In this document: positions 1-7,851 of the stretch, in pieces
Numbering within the stretch: position 1 is the stretch's first letter
How the letters are laid out: the number at the start of each line of letters is the position of its first letter
NCBI GenBank assembly: GCA_963726775.1
Contig: CAVSDL010000012.1
Location: 124,001 to 188,000 of the forward strand
DNA from: CAIWHR01 sp963726775
Lineage (GTDB): Bacteria > Pseudomonadota > Gammaproteobacteria > Burkholderiales > Casimicrobiaceae
DNA length: 64,000 nucleotides
Reading direction: 5' to 3'
The notes under the pieces: model-generated
The model's input: the letters and a program-made list of their open reading frames with translations, nothing else
Told to the model about the DNA's origin: nothing
Databases searched by the model: none
Made by a program: the position numbers and the translations under genes

Positions 1-407
1 ATGTGGATGAATGCGTGAAAGGCAGCAGCGGTCCCCGCGGTTCCGATTTCAACATGCGCTGGATTGCGTCACTGGTGGCCGAGGTCCATCGCATTCTCGT
101 GCGCGGCGGCCTGTTCATGTACCCGAAGGACACCAGGGACCCGAGCAGGGCAGGGCGCCTGCGGCTCCTCTACGAAGCCAATCCGATCGCGCTGTTGATC
201 GAACAGGCGAATGGTCGCGCGAGCACCGGGCGCGGCCGGCTGCTCGAGGTCATGCCGAACGACCTGCACCAGCGCATCCCGGTCATCCTGGGGTCGAAGA
301 ACGAAGTCGAACGCATCGAACGCTATTACCGCGAGCACGATGCCGGCGAGGATCGCGAATTCGAATCGCCGCTGTTCAACATGCGCTCGCTGTTTCGCGC
401 CGCCTGA
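1..407 (+). CDS. fbp: Fructose-1,6-bisphosphatase class 1, C-terminal part
   Basis: This is the last ~134 residues of a class 1 fructose-1,6-bisphosphatase, which hydrolyses fructose-1,6-bisphosphate to fructose-6-phosphate in the Calvin cycle and gluconeogenesis. The frame is open to the left edge (first complete codon at base 3), so the gene begins outside the window. Recognisable family segments are [14 protein letters not shown], the GGLFMYP turn, [17 protein letters not shown] and the closing [15 protein letters not shown]. The stop codon lies 10 bases before prk and overlaps its ribosome-binding site, so the two form one transcription unit. That pairing points to a role in CO2 fixation. 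Confidence 0.93.
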   Translation, partial: VDECVKGSSGPRGSDFNMRWIASLVAEVHRILVRGGLFMYPKDTRDPSRAGRLRLLYEANPIALLIEQANGRASTGRGRLLEVMPNDLHQRIPVILGSKNEVERIERYYREHDAGEDREFESPLFNMRSLFRAA

Positions 408-417
408 AGGGGCTGTC

Positions 418-1293
418 ATGTCGACCCGACACCCGGTCATTGCGATCACCGGCTCTTCCGGCGCCGGGACCACCACGGTCACGCGGACGTTCGAGCACAT
501 TTTCCGGCGCGAAGGCATCTCCGCTGCCATTGTCGAGGGTGATTCGTTTCATCGCTACGACCGGAAGGAGATGAAGGCAAGAATGGCCGAGGCCGGCGCC
601 AGCGGCAACCAGCATTTCAGCCACTTCGGGCCCGACGCGAACCGGCTCGAGGATCTCGAGGCGCTGTTTCGCGCCTACGGCGAGTCGGGCACCGGCAAGG
701 TCCGCAAGTATCTGCACAATGCGCAGGAGGCCGCGCCGCACGGGCAGGAGCCCGGCACGTTCACGCCCTGGAGCGATGTTCCGGCCGGCACGGACCTGCT
801 GTTCTACGAAGGCCTTCACGGCGGGGCCGTCACCGACAAGGTCAACGTCGCGGTCCTGGCCGACCTTCTGATCGGCGTCGTGCCGATCATCAACCTCGAG
901 TGGATCCAGAAGCTGCATCGCGACCAGAACCTGCGCGGCTACTCCCAGGACGCGGTCGTCGATACGATCCTGCGCCGCATGCCGGACTACGTGAACTACA
1001 TCTGCCCGCAGTTCTCGCAGACGCATGTCAATTTCCAGCGCGTGCCGATGGTGGATACCTCGAATCCTTTCATTGCACGCGACATCCCGACCGTGGACGA
1101 AAGCATGGTCGTGATCCGCTTCGCCAAGCCGCAGGGAATCGATTTTCTGTACCTGATCTCGATGCTGCACGACTCCTACATGTCGCGCCCGAACATCATC
1201 GTGGTGCCGGGCGGCAAGATGAGTCTCGCCATGCAGCTCATCCTGACCCCGATGATCCTGCAGCTGATGGATCGCAAGCGGCGGGCGGGCTGA
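418..1293 (+). CDS. prk: Phosphoribulokinase
   Basis: A 291-residue proteobacterial phosphoribulokinase. It phosphorylates ribulose-5-phosphate to ribulose-1,5-bisphosphate, the acceptor for Rubisco. The P-loop GSSGAGTT is at residues 12-19, followed by the EGDSFHRYDR segment typical of the family. Length matches the proteobacterial octameric type. The ATG at 418 is preceded by AAGGGG five bases upstream. It directly follows fbp, an arrangement seen in cbb operons. No Rubisco gene is visible here. It is convergent with the OsmC gene. Together with fbp this is the best evidence in the window for autotrophy. Confidence 0.95.
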   Translation: MSTRHPVIAITGSSGAGTTTVTRTFEHIFRREGISAAIVEGDSFHRYDRKEMKARMAEAGASGNQHFSHFGPDANRLEDLEALFRAYGESGTGKVRKYLHNAQEAAPHGQEPGTFTPWSDVPAGTDLLFYEGLHGGAVTDKVNVAVLADLLIGVVPIINLEWIQKLHRDQNLRGYSQDAVVDTILRRMPDYVNYICPQFSQTHVNFQRVPMVDTSNPFIARDIPTVDESMVVIRFAKPQGIDFLYLISMLHDSYMSRPNIIVVPGGKMSLAMQLILTPMILQLMDRKRRAG

Positions 1294-1362
1294 CCCATGG
1301 ACGTCCTGCAAGTGGACGTCGAAGTCGACACCAACGTGCTCGCGAATGCGATCGGGTCCGGG

Positions 1363-1818
1363 CTAGGGAGACGCCTTGAGCACGGCTCCCGACCTGTCGA
1401 GCACGCGCACGTCCACCGGAAACGCAGCCCTGACGCTCTGGGTGACGATGCAGAACTCCTCGAACTGGCCGAGTATCCGATCCTGCATGCCTATCTCGGA
1501 TGCCATGACACCGAGATGCAGATCGACCGCGATGCGACCGATGCGCAACCGGTTGTCGGCGTTGCGGGTCATGTTCACCGTCGCTGCGGCGCGCAGGGGT
1601 CCTGGCTCGTTCCTGAATTTGCGCATCGCGAACAGCAGGCTTGCCGCCAGGCAGTTGGCCACTGCCGTCGCGAGGAGCCGTGACGGATTGGGCCCCGCGT
1701 CGCCGCCGAGCGGCGCCTGCTCGTCGGTGAGCAGGGCCGGAACGGCGGGATTGTCGAAGTGGGCCTCGAATCGGTAGTCCGACAGCTGGACCAGCTCGAT
1801 TGTGAAATCGCCGTCCAT
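1363..1818 (-). CDS. OsmC family protein
   Basis: A 151-residue OsmC/Ohr-family protein, a class of cytosolic thiol-dependent peroxidases acting on hydroperoxides. Two cysteines lie at the expected places: Cys56 in ATAVANCLAASLLFAM and Cys123 in EEFCIVTQSV. The GPNPSRLL stretch before the first cysteine is also typical. It is the last gene of an apparent operon starting at the RND adaptor gene, only six bases after the small DUF2892 gene. The context suggests protection against oxidised or persulfidated thiols rather than osmotic stress, but the substrate is inference. Confidence 0.85.
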   Translation of the reverse strand: MDGDFTIELVQLSDYRFEAHFDNPAVPALLTDEQAPLGGDAGPNPSRLLATAVANCLAASLLFAMRKFRNEPGPLRAAATVNMTRNADNRLRIGRIAVDLHLGVMASEIGMQDRILGQFEEFCIVTQSVRAAFPVDVRVLDRSGAVLKASP

Positions 1819-1824
1819 GGCAGA

Positions 1825-2019
1825 TCAGCTCTTTTCGGTCGAGCAGGTGCTGATCCCCAGAAATGAATAGGCCGGGCACACGCGGAACAACCCGGTGAGG
1901 ATCGGGGCAACGCCGATATAGCCCCACGGGCCGATCATTCCGGCGACGGCAAGGACGACCAGTGCAATGCCCGCACCGACGCGCACCACGCGATCAACCG
2001 TTCCGACATTGACTTTCAT
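1825..2019 (-). CDS. YgaP-like DUF2892 membrane protein, two-cysteine type
   Basis: A 64-residue protein with one long or two short membrane segments (about residues 14-46), matching the stand-alone DUF2892 domain that in E. coli YgaP follows a rhodanese domain. The tail carries two cysteines, Cys48 in FRVCPAY and Cys59 in GISTC. The ATG at 2019 is chosen because AGGAG stands eight bases upstream; a GTG at 2028 would lie inside that site. No rhodanese domain is attached. YgaP-type proteins are linked to persulfide chemistry; the function of the isolated domain is unknown. It probably belongs to the same operon as the upstream RND genes. Confidence 0.8.
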   Translation of the reverse strand: MKVNVGTVDRVVRVGAGIALVVLAVAGMIGPWGYIGVAPILTGLFRVCPAYSFLGISTCSTEKS

Positions 2020-2123
2020 GGCCAGCACTCCTTCTAGGGTTGGAAAGGCTATGGTCCGGGATCGGACCGTTTGGGGGCTTGCGAAAGATCAAACCGGGCA
2101 GACAAGATGCGTCATCCGTCCCG

Positions 2124-2333
2124 TCAGCAACCCGGACGCGCGCCGAGCTTGCGCACGATGGTTTCCATCAGGCACCAGTGGGTCAGCGCGCTTTGCAGCA
2201 GATTGACGCCGACGAAGGCCGTGAAGGCGAGCCACCACGAGCTCACGAAGATCGGGCTGCCCGGGATTCCGAGTGCCAGCGAGAGCAGGATGAAGATTCC
2301 GGCGACGAGCCGGACGATTTGCCAAGAGGTCAT
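2124..2333 (-). CDS. YgaP-like DUF2892 membrane protein, second type
   Basis: A 69-residue hydrophobic protein with two predicted membrane segments (about residues 6-22 and 29-48) followed by THWCLMETIVRKLG, the cysteine-containing tail of another DUF2892 subtype. Cysteines are at 54 and the C-terminal residue 69. An ATG at 2339 would overlap the RND stop as ATGA, but the AAGGAG motif sits only one base before it. The ATG at 2333 has a seven-base spacer and is preferred. Either way the gene is translationally coupled to the RND permease. Its sequence differs clearly from the next DUF2892 gene, so they are not a recent duplication. Confidence 0.78.
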   Translation of the reverse strand: MTSWQIVRLVAGIFILLSLALGIPGSPIFVSSWWLAFTAFVGVNLLQSALTHWCLMETIVRKLGARPGC

Positions 2334-2335
2334 GG

Positions 2336-5300
2336 TCATTCTCCTTGAAGGGTCGGCCCGGGCCGATTGCGGTAGGCCATGTAGTACAACACGGGAATTA
2401 CCACCAGCGTGAGCAGCGTGGATACGAGAATCCCGAAGATCAGCGAGATGGCGAGACCGTTGAAAATGGGATCGTCCAGGATGAAAAGCGCGCCGAGCAT
2501 GGCGGCGAGGCCGGTCAGCATGATGGGCTGCGCGCGCGTAATCGCGGAGCTCACGACGGCGTCCTTGAACGCGACGCCCGCGCGCACCTGCAGGTTGATG
2601 AAGTCCACCAGCAGGATCGAATTGCGCACGATGATTCCTGCCAGCGCGATCATTCCGATCATGCTGGTGGCGGTGTACTGCGCGCCCAGAAGCGCGTGGC
2701 CGGGCATGACCCCGATGAGGGTGAGCGGGATCGGCGCCATGATGATCAGCGGCGTGAGGTAGGAGCCGAACTGGGCGACCACCAGCAGGTAGATCAGCAC
2801 CAGTCCGACGGCATAGGCGGCACCCATGTCGCGGAAAGTCTCGTACGTGATCTGCGACTCGCCGTCCCATTTGATTGCGTAGTCGCGGTACGGATCGTCC
2901 GGCGGACGAATGAAATATTCGACCAGTGAGCCGCCGCCCGGGGTGGCAATGGCGGCCACGTTGCCGCGCATCGCGAACATGCCGTAGAGCGGGCTGTCGA
3001 CGCGCCCTGCCATATCGGCGACGACGAAGTTCACCGGCAGCAGATCCTTGTGGTGGACCGGCTGCTCGCGCAACGTATCGCTTATCGTGACCAGTTCCCG
3101 AATCGGAACCAGCTTGCCGGCGGCGGAGCGCACGCCAAGCTGCAGGAGCGTGTCGAGATTGCCCTGCTGCTCGGCGGGCAATTGCAGCGTCGCCGCCGCC
3201 GGGTATTTGGTCTCGTCGTGCAGGTAACTCGTCGCCTCGCCCGCAAGGCCGGCCCGTAGCGTGCTGACGATGACTTGCTGGGGCACTCCAAGCATCGCCG
3301 CCTTGCGGCGATCGACCAGCAGCAGTGTCTTCGGCGCGGCCGCGATGCTGCTGTCATCGACATCGACCACGCCCGCGGTCTTCTCGAAGACCGCGCGTAC
3401 CGCCTTTGCGACCTGTCGGCGGCCCTCGGCCTCCGGGCCGTAGATCTCGGCCACGATGGGCGCCAGCACGGGCGGGCCCGGCGGCACTTCGACGACCTTG
3501 ACGTTGGCCCCGAAGCGCCGGCCGATCTGCTGCAGCGCGGGCCGCACGCGCGTCGCAATGACATGGCTCTTCGCGCTCCGCTGATGCTTGTCGACGAGGT
3601 TGACCTGAATGTCGCCAACGTCGCCTCCGGCGCGCAGGTAGTACTGGCGTACGAGGCCGTTGAAGTTGATCGGGGCAGCGGTGCCCGCGTAAGCCTGATA
3701 GTCCGTCACCTCGGGCACGGCGGCGAGGTACGCGCCGAGTTCGCGCAGCGTCGCCGCTGTCTGCTCCACCGGCGTGCCCGCGGGCATGTCGACCACAACC
3801 TGGAATTCCGACTTGTTGTCGAAGGGCAGCATCTTGAGTTGGACGAGGCCCACGGCCGGCAACACGAGCGAGACCGCGATCAGCGCGGCGATCCCCAGTC
3901 CCATCAGGCGTCGGTTGCGGGTGCCCCGGGTATCGTCGAGCAATGGGCGGAAGATGCGGACGAACACGGGTGCGAGCCTTCCGGAGAGTCCCTGCCGCCG
4001 CGCGTCATCTGCGGTGATGTGGGGTGCCTTCAGCCACAGCCGCGACAACCAGGGCGTGACGACAAAGGCGATGGCCAGCGACAGCAGCATGCCCATGCTG
4101 GCATTGATCGGGATGGGACTCATGTACGGCCCCATCAGGCCGGAGACGAAGGCCATCGGCAACAGCGCGGCGATCACCGTCAACGTGGCCAGGATGGTGG
4201 GACCACCGACTTCATCGACGGCACCCGGGATGATTTCGACCAGCGACCTGTCCGGGAACATTCCCTGGTGCCGGTGAATGTTCTCGACCACCACGATGGC
4301 GTCGTCCACCAGGATGCCGATCGAGAAGATCAGCGCGAACAGCGAGACCCGGTTCAGCGTGAAGCCCCACGCCCACGATGCGAACAGCGTCGCCGCCAGC
4401 GTGAGGATCACCGCCAAGCCGACGATGGCGGCTTCGCGTCGACCGAGCGCGATGAAGACGAGCGCGACGACCGAGGCGGTGGCGAGCAGCAGCTTCTGGA
4501 TGAGTTTCTGCGCCTTGTCGTTGGCGGTGGCGCCGTAGTTGCGGGTTTCCGCAACCTGCATGTCCTGCGGAATGACAGTGTTGCGGAGCATGTCCACGCG
4601 CCGCATCACCGCGTTGGCGACATCGATTGCGTTCTCTCCCGACTTCTTGGTCACGGCAATGGTGACGGCCGGATACTCGCCGGCGTCCTTGCCGGCGACG
4701 CCATGCCATACATAGTGACTCGCCGGCAGCGGGCCATCGCGGACCGTGGCCACGTCCTGCAAGAAGACGGGCTTGCCATCGCGCACGCCCACCACCAGCT
4801 CGGCGACATCACGGGCATCCTTGAGGAACGGGCCGGATTCGACGGCAATGGCGCGATTGCCCGAGAGCAACTCGCCGACCGGCAGTCCGAGGTTGGCCGA
4901 CTGCAGCGATGAACGCATGTCCGGGACGGTCACTCCGGCGCTCGCCATGCGGCTCGGATCGAGCTCGATCAGCACGGCACGCCCGGGACCGCCGATCGTG
5001 GTGATTTCGCGAGTACCGCCGACCCGCTTCAGATCCGCTTCGATGCTATGGGCAACGCGTTCCAGATCATAGGCGCCGGTGCCCGCGTTCCTGCTGTAGA
5101 GCGTGAGGGTGACGATCGGCACGTCGTCGATGCCCTTGGGCTTGATCAGCGGCGCCAGCACGCCCAGTCCCTTGGGCAGCCAGTCGGCGTTGGCGTTGAC
5201 CGTGTCGTACAGCCGCACGAGCGCTTCGATGCGCGGCACGCCCACCTTGAACTGCACGGTCATGACGGCAAGCCCCGGGCGGGAAACGGACATCACATGC

Positions 5301-5554
5301 TCGATGCCTGCGATTTGCGCCAGCACCTGCTCGGCCGGCGTGGCGACCATCTGTTCCACATCGCGCGCCGAGGCTCCGGGAAAGGGGATCAGCACGTTGG
5401 CCATCGTCACGTTGATCTGCGGTTCTTCCTCGCGCGGCGTGACGAGCACGGCGAATACGCCTAGCAGCAGCGCAACAAGCGCCAGCAGCGGAGTGATCCG
5501 GGCCGTCTGGAAGTAGGCCGCAACGCGACCCGAGATGCCGGGCTCTCTGGTCAT
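2336..5554 (-). CDS. RND efflux permease (AcrB/HAE-like)
   Basis: A 1072-residue inner-membrane transporter of the resistance-nodulation-division superfamily, a proton-driven antiporter working as a trimer with a periplasmic adaptor. The layout is canonical: a membrane helix at the N-terminus, a large periplasmic loop, a helix bundle, a second loop and a second bundle. The TM4 proton-relay aspartates are present as D417-D418 in ILVDDAIVVVENIHRH. In TM10 the usual Lys-Asn pair is Arg977-Asn978 in VRNSILLVDF. The start at 5554 lies ten bases after the adaptor stop; a longer frame to 5602 would overlap the adaptor. No outer-membrane TolC-type gene is present. Substrate unknown; context suggests sulfur compounds or electrophiles. 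Confidence 0.92.
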   Translation of the reverse strand: MTREPGISGRVAAYFQTARITPLLALVALLLGVFAVLVTPREEEPQINVTMANVLIPFPGASARDVEQMVATPAEQVLAQIAGIEHVMSVSRPGLAVMTVQFKVGVPRIEALVRLYDTVNANADWLPKGLGVLAPLIKPKGIDDVPIVTLTLYSRNAGTGAYDLERVAHSIEADLKRVGGTREITTIGGPGRAVLIELDPSRMASAGVTVPDMRSSLQSANLGLPVGELLSGNRAIAVESGPFLKDARDVAELVVGVRDGKPVFLQDVATVRDGPLPASHYVWHGVAGKDAGEYPAVTIAVTKKSGENAIDVANAVMRRVDMLRNTVIPQDMQVAETRNYGATANDKAQKLIQKLLLATASVVALVFIALGRREAAIVGLAVILTLAATLFASWAWGFTLNRVSLFALIFSIGILVDDAIVVVENIHRHQGMFPDRSLVEIIPGAVDEVGGPTILATLTVIAALLPMAFVSGLMGPYMSPIPINASMGMLLSLAIAFVVTPWLSRLWLKAPHITADDARRQGLSGRLAPVFVRIFRPLLDDTRGTRNRRLMGLGIAALIAVSLVLPAVGLVQLKMLPFDNKSEFQVVVDMPAGTPVEQTAATLRELGAYLAAVPEVTDYQAYAGTAAPINFNGLVRQYYLRAGGDVGDIQVNLVDKHQRSAKSHVIATRVRPALQQIGRRFGANVKVVEVPPGPPVLAPIVAEIYGPEAEGRRQVAKAVRAVFEKTAGVVDVDDSSIAAAPKTLLLVDRRKAAMLGVPQQVIVSTLRAGLAGEATSYLHDETKYPAAATLQLPAEQQGNLDTLLQLGVRSAAGKLVPIRELVTISDTLREQPVHHKDLLPVNFVVADMAGRVDSPLYGMFAMRGNVAAIATPGGGSLVEYFIRPPDDPYRDYAIKWDGESQITYETFRDMGAAYAVGLVLIYLLVVAQFGSYLTPLIIMAPIPLTLIGVMPGHALLGAQYTATSMIGMIALAGIIVRNSILLVDFINLQVRAGVAFKDAVVSSAITRAQPIMLTGLAAMLGALFILDDPIFNGLAISLIFGILVSTLLTLVVIPVLYYMAYRNRPGPTLQGE

Positions 5555-5564
5555 GACGGGGCCT

Positions 5565-6605
5565 TCAGCGCACGCGAGCGGCGGCCTGCGGATCGATCGC
5601 AACGCGTTCGCCGGCCGTCACTCCTGCGAGGATTTCCACGGTGTCGTTGACCGTGCGCCCGAGGCGCACCTGACGCAGGGCGGGGCGGCCGTTCGGGTCG
5701 ATGACGTACAGGCCGGTCATTTCGGCGCGTCGGACGACGGCCTTGGCCGGCACGTAGAAGCGTGCGGCAACACCAGGTTGTCCGGGCAGGTAGGCACGCG
5801 CGAACATTCCCGGCTTTACACCTTGTAACCCGGCCGGCAATTCGAGTCGGACCTGCACGGTGTGCGTGCCCGGGTCGACCGTTGGCAGCAGTTCTACGCG
5901 GGAGGGCGTTATCCACCGGGGGTCGCCGGAAAATCCTGGCAACTCGACCTTGATCGCCGGCTCGACGGGAAGTCCGGCGATCGCCGTCTGCGGCACCGCG
6001 ACGATAACGCGCAGCGCCGACGGGTCGTACAGTGTCAGCAGCGGCCGGCCGGGCATGGCCATGTCGCCCAGCGTGACCGGAACCTCGGCGACCACGCCGC
6101 CATAGGGCGCCTTCACGATAAAGAAGCCGGATTGGGCGCGCGCGGCGCCCGCCTGAGCGATCTGCGCCGTGACCTGCGCCTGCGTGGCCTTGAACTGCGC
6201 TTCGGCGCGCTCGAGAGCGGCTTCGCTGGTGTACTTCTTCTCGAACAGCTGCTTCTGGCGCTCGAACTCCTTGATCGCGACTTCCAGTGAAGCGCGCGCG
6301 GACTGGACCTGCGCGTCGCTGGCAGCGACCGTCTGTTCCGCGGCATGCGCGTCGATTCTTGCCAGTACCTGCCCCGCCCTGACGACATCGCCGGCCTTTA
6401 CCTCGAGGGCCACGACGGCGCCGGAAACCTGCGCTGCGACGACCGTCTGCCGGACGGCTTCCACCACGCCATCGAATCCGATGGAGTCCCCTGTGCCGGT
6501 GGACTGCACCATCACCGTTGGCAGAGCATCCTGTGCCGCCGTATCCGCCGGCGCGAGGGACAGACCCGCTACCGCGGCCGCAACTGTCATCAATTCCTTC
6601 AGCAT
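5565..6605 (-). CDS. RND periplasmic adaptor (HlyD/MFP family)
   Basis: A 346-residue membrane-fusion protein linking the downstream RND permease to an outer-membrane channel. A Sec signal peptide covers roughly residues 1-25. It is followed by a barrel-sandwich/lipoyl half (VSGAVVALEVKAGDVVRAGQ), an alpha-helical hairpin (~95-155), the returning lipoyl half (IVKAPYGGVVAEVPV) and beta-barrel segments. It is the first gene of the minus-strand operon, divergent from the ArsR-family gene, with an AT-rich palindrome in the 146-base gap. The pairing with an RND pump is firm. Regulation by the ArsR protein is inferred from position. Confidence 0.9.
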   Translation of the reverse strand: MLKELMTVAAAVAGLSLAPADTAAQDALPTVMVQSTGTGDSIGFDGVVEAVRQTVVAAQVSGAVVALEVKAGDVVRAGQVLARIDAHAAEQTVAASDAQVQSARASLEVAIKEFERQKQLFEKKYTSEAALERAEAQFKATQAQVTAQIAQAGAARAQSGFFIVKAPYGGVVAEVPVTLGDMAMPGRPLLTLYDPSALRVIVAVPQTAIAGLPVEPAIKVELPGFSGDPRWITPSRVELLPTVDPGTHTVQVRLELPAGLQGVKPGMFARAYLPGQPGVAARFYVPAKAVVRRAEMTGLYVIDPNGRPALRQVRLGRTVNDTVEILAGVTAGERVAIDPQAAARVR

Positions 6606-6677
6606 GCCGCATCTCCTGATCGGCGACTTCGCGAATACCAGTCGAAGCGGCTGGCTTTCCGCGATCCTTCGGTGTAT

Positions 6678-6707
6678 TATTTAACTATTCAGCTAATTAG
6701 TCAAATA
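6678..6707. promoter_or_regulatory. AT-rich palindromic operator, probable ArsR-family binding site
   Basis: A 30-base imperfect palindrome centred on AGCT (between 6692 and 6693). The left arm reads TATTTAACTATTCAG and the right arm CTAATTAGTCAAATA; 24 of 30 positions are symmetric. It is strikingly AT-rich against the surrounding GC-rich DNA and lies between the divergent adaptor/RND operon and the ArsR-family gene. ArsR/SmtB repressors typically bind such 12-2-12-like AT palindromes overlapping promoters. It probably controls both directions. Confidence 0.75.
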
Positions 6708-6751
6708 TGTTATCAACCAGGAAACGCCTCCATCCGAAGGGTCTTTGAGGC

Positions 6752-7165
6752 ATGATGACGATCTCGCAAGATGCCGCGTGCCCGCGCATGGAAGGAATGC
6801 CGCCCGAGGCGCTGGAACAGGTGGCGGCGTACTTTCAGACGCTGTCGGAGCCGACACGCCTGCAGATCCTCAATTTCCTGCGTCAGGGCGAACGCAATGT
6901 CGGGGAGCTGGCGCACTTGTGCGGCTATACGCCGGCCAATGTCTCCCGGCATCTGGCGATGCTGACGCAACGGGGGCTGGTCGCGCGCGAAAGCCGCGGC
7001 ACCAGCGTCTATTACCGGATCGCCGACAAATCGGTCTATGCGCTTTGCGACCTGGTCTGCGGCAACATCGCTCGCCAGCTCGAGCGGACGACCCGGGAGC
7101 GGGCGGCCTTCGTCCAGACGGCCGCGCGCATGGCCGCCGCCAAGCGCCGCAAGAGAGCCGGGTAG
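6752..7165 (+). CDS. ArsR/SmtB-family transcriptional regulator
   Basis: A 137-residue winged-helix repressor. The DNA-binding core is LSEPTRLQILNFLRQGERNVGELAHLCGYTPANVSRHLAMLTQRGLV split over residues 31-77, followed by the wing GTSVYYRIAD. Cysteines are at 10, 57 (recognition region), 99 and 103 (C-terminal dimer helix). The metal motif ELCVCDL of classical ArsR is absent, and the helix-2 cysteine of SqrR/BigR persulfide sensors is Asn41 here. The start may be ATG 6752 or 6755; AAGGG lies ten bases before the first. A basic tail ends the protein. Divergent placement from the RND operon suggests it represses that operon and itself. The signal is probably thiol-reactive, by inference. Confidence 0.88.
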   Translation: MMTISQDAACPRMEGMPPEALEQVAAYFQTLSEPTRLQILNFLRQGERNVGELAHLCGYTPANVSRHLAMLTQRGLVARESRGTSVYYRIADKSVYALCDLVCGNIARQLERTTRERAAFVQTAARMAAAKRRKRAG

Positions 7166-7507
7166 CGGGATCGGAGACCGCCTCGCGTCGCGTGTCGCAC
7201 CTGACGGATGGGAGGCACGCAGGACTTGACGTCTCTTTCCGGCCCGCTTCTCGCGATGCACGAAGCCAAAAATGCGGGATGCTTCTCATTTGATCGGCGA
7301 AGGCGGCCGTTCCCGCGCTGCCGCATTGCCAAACGCGTGATCGGCGTCACTTGACAGACGCAACGGACAATGCAAACGTCCACCACCGGGCCGACGTCGA
7401 TTCGTGCATCGACGCGGAAGGTGCCGCACCGGATAGAAGCCGCCACCCCGGCGGCGAATACAGCAGCGCAGCGCTGCACGCCGCGCGACCGAACCTAGGA
7501 GGCCATC
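7166..7507. other. Intergenic region between arsR-like gene and fccA
   Basis: 342 bases without a supported gene. A perfect TTGACA occurs at 7351-7356, but no convincing -10 element lies 16-18 bases further on. A short GCCGCC/GGCGGC-type hairpin stands near 7440-7457. The region presumably holds the fccAB promoter. AGGAGG at 7497-7502 is the fccA ribosome-binding site. No tRNA or open frame with coding character was seen. Confidence 0.5.
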
Positions 7508-7828
7508 GTGCGTTCCATTTCCATCACCATCTTCATCGCCGCTGCCGCCGTCGCAGGTGCGAGCCCTGCCGTGGCGCAGAGCGGCGATTCCAATCTCGCT
7601 CGCAATCTTGCCGCCACCTGCGCGAATTGTCATGGGACGAACGGTGTGAGCCAGGGCGGGACCGAAAGCCTGGCCGGCGTGAGCAAGGACGACCTCGTCC
7701 GCAAGATGCAGGAATACCGGGCCGGGACGAAGCCCGGCACGATCATGCCCCAGCTCGCGAAGGGCTACACCGACGCGCAGATCGAGTTGATCGGCGGCTG
7801 GTTCGCGGCGCAGAAGGCGGCCAAATGA
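7508..7828 (+). CDS. fccA: Sulfide dehydrogenase cytochrome c subunit (monoheme)
   Basis: A 106-residue periplasmic class I cytochrome c. A Sec signal peptide spans residues 1-24 (cleavage near AVAQ). Haem is attached at C38-A-N-C41-H42, and Met81 in GTIMPQLAKGYTD is the probable distal ligand. It starts with GTG at 7508, supported by AGGAGG five bases upstream. The stop overlaps the region leading into fccB, so it is the electron-accepting partner of that flavoprotein in flavocytochrome c sulfide dehydrogenase. It has a single haem, like the Chlorobium-type subunit and unlike the diheme subunit of Allochromatium. The role follows mainly from the neighbour. Confidence 0.87.
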   Translation: MRSISITIFIAAAAVAGASPAVAQSGDSNLARNLAATCANCHGTNGVSQGGTESLAGVSKDDLVRKMQEYRAGTKPGTIMPQLAKGYTDAQIELIGGWFAAQKAAK

Positions 7829-7851
7829 GCATCCCGGCGAAGGAGACGACG

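Noticed and set aside
2124..2870. A 248-codon frame as an extended DUF2892 protein
   Set aside because: The upstream part overlaps the RND gene out of frame and has no homology; ribosome-binding site supports a start at 2333.
7351..7379. Promoter with perfect TTGACA upstream of fccA
   Set aside because: No acceptable -10 hexamer at 16-18 bases; kept only as a note in the intergenic entry.
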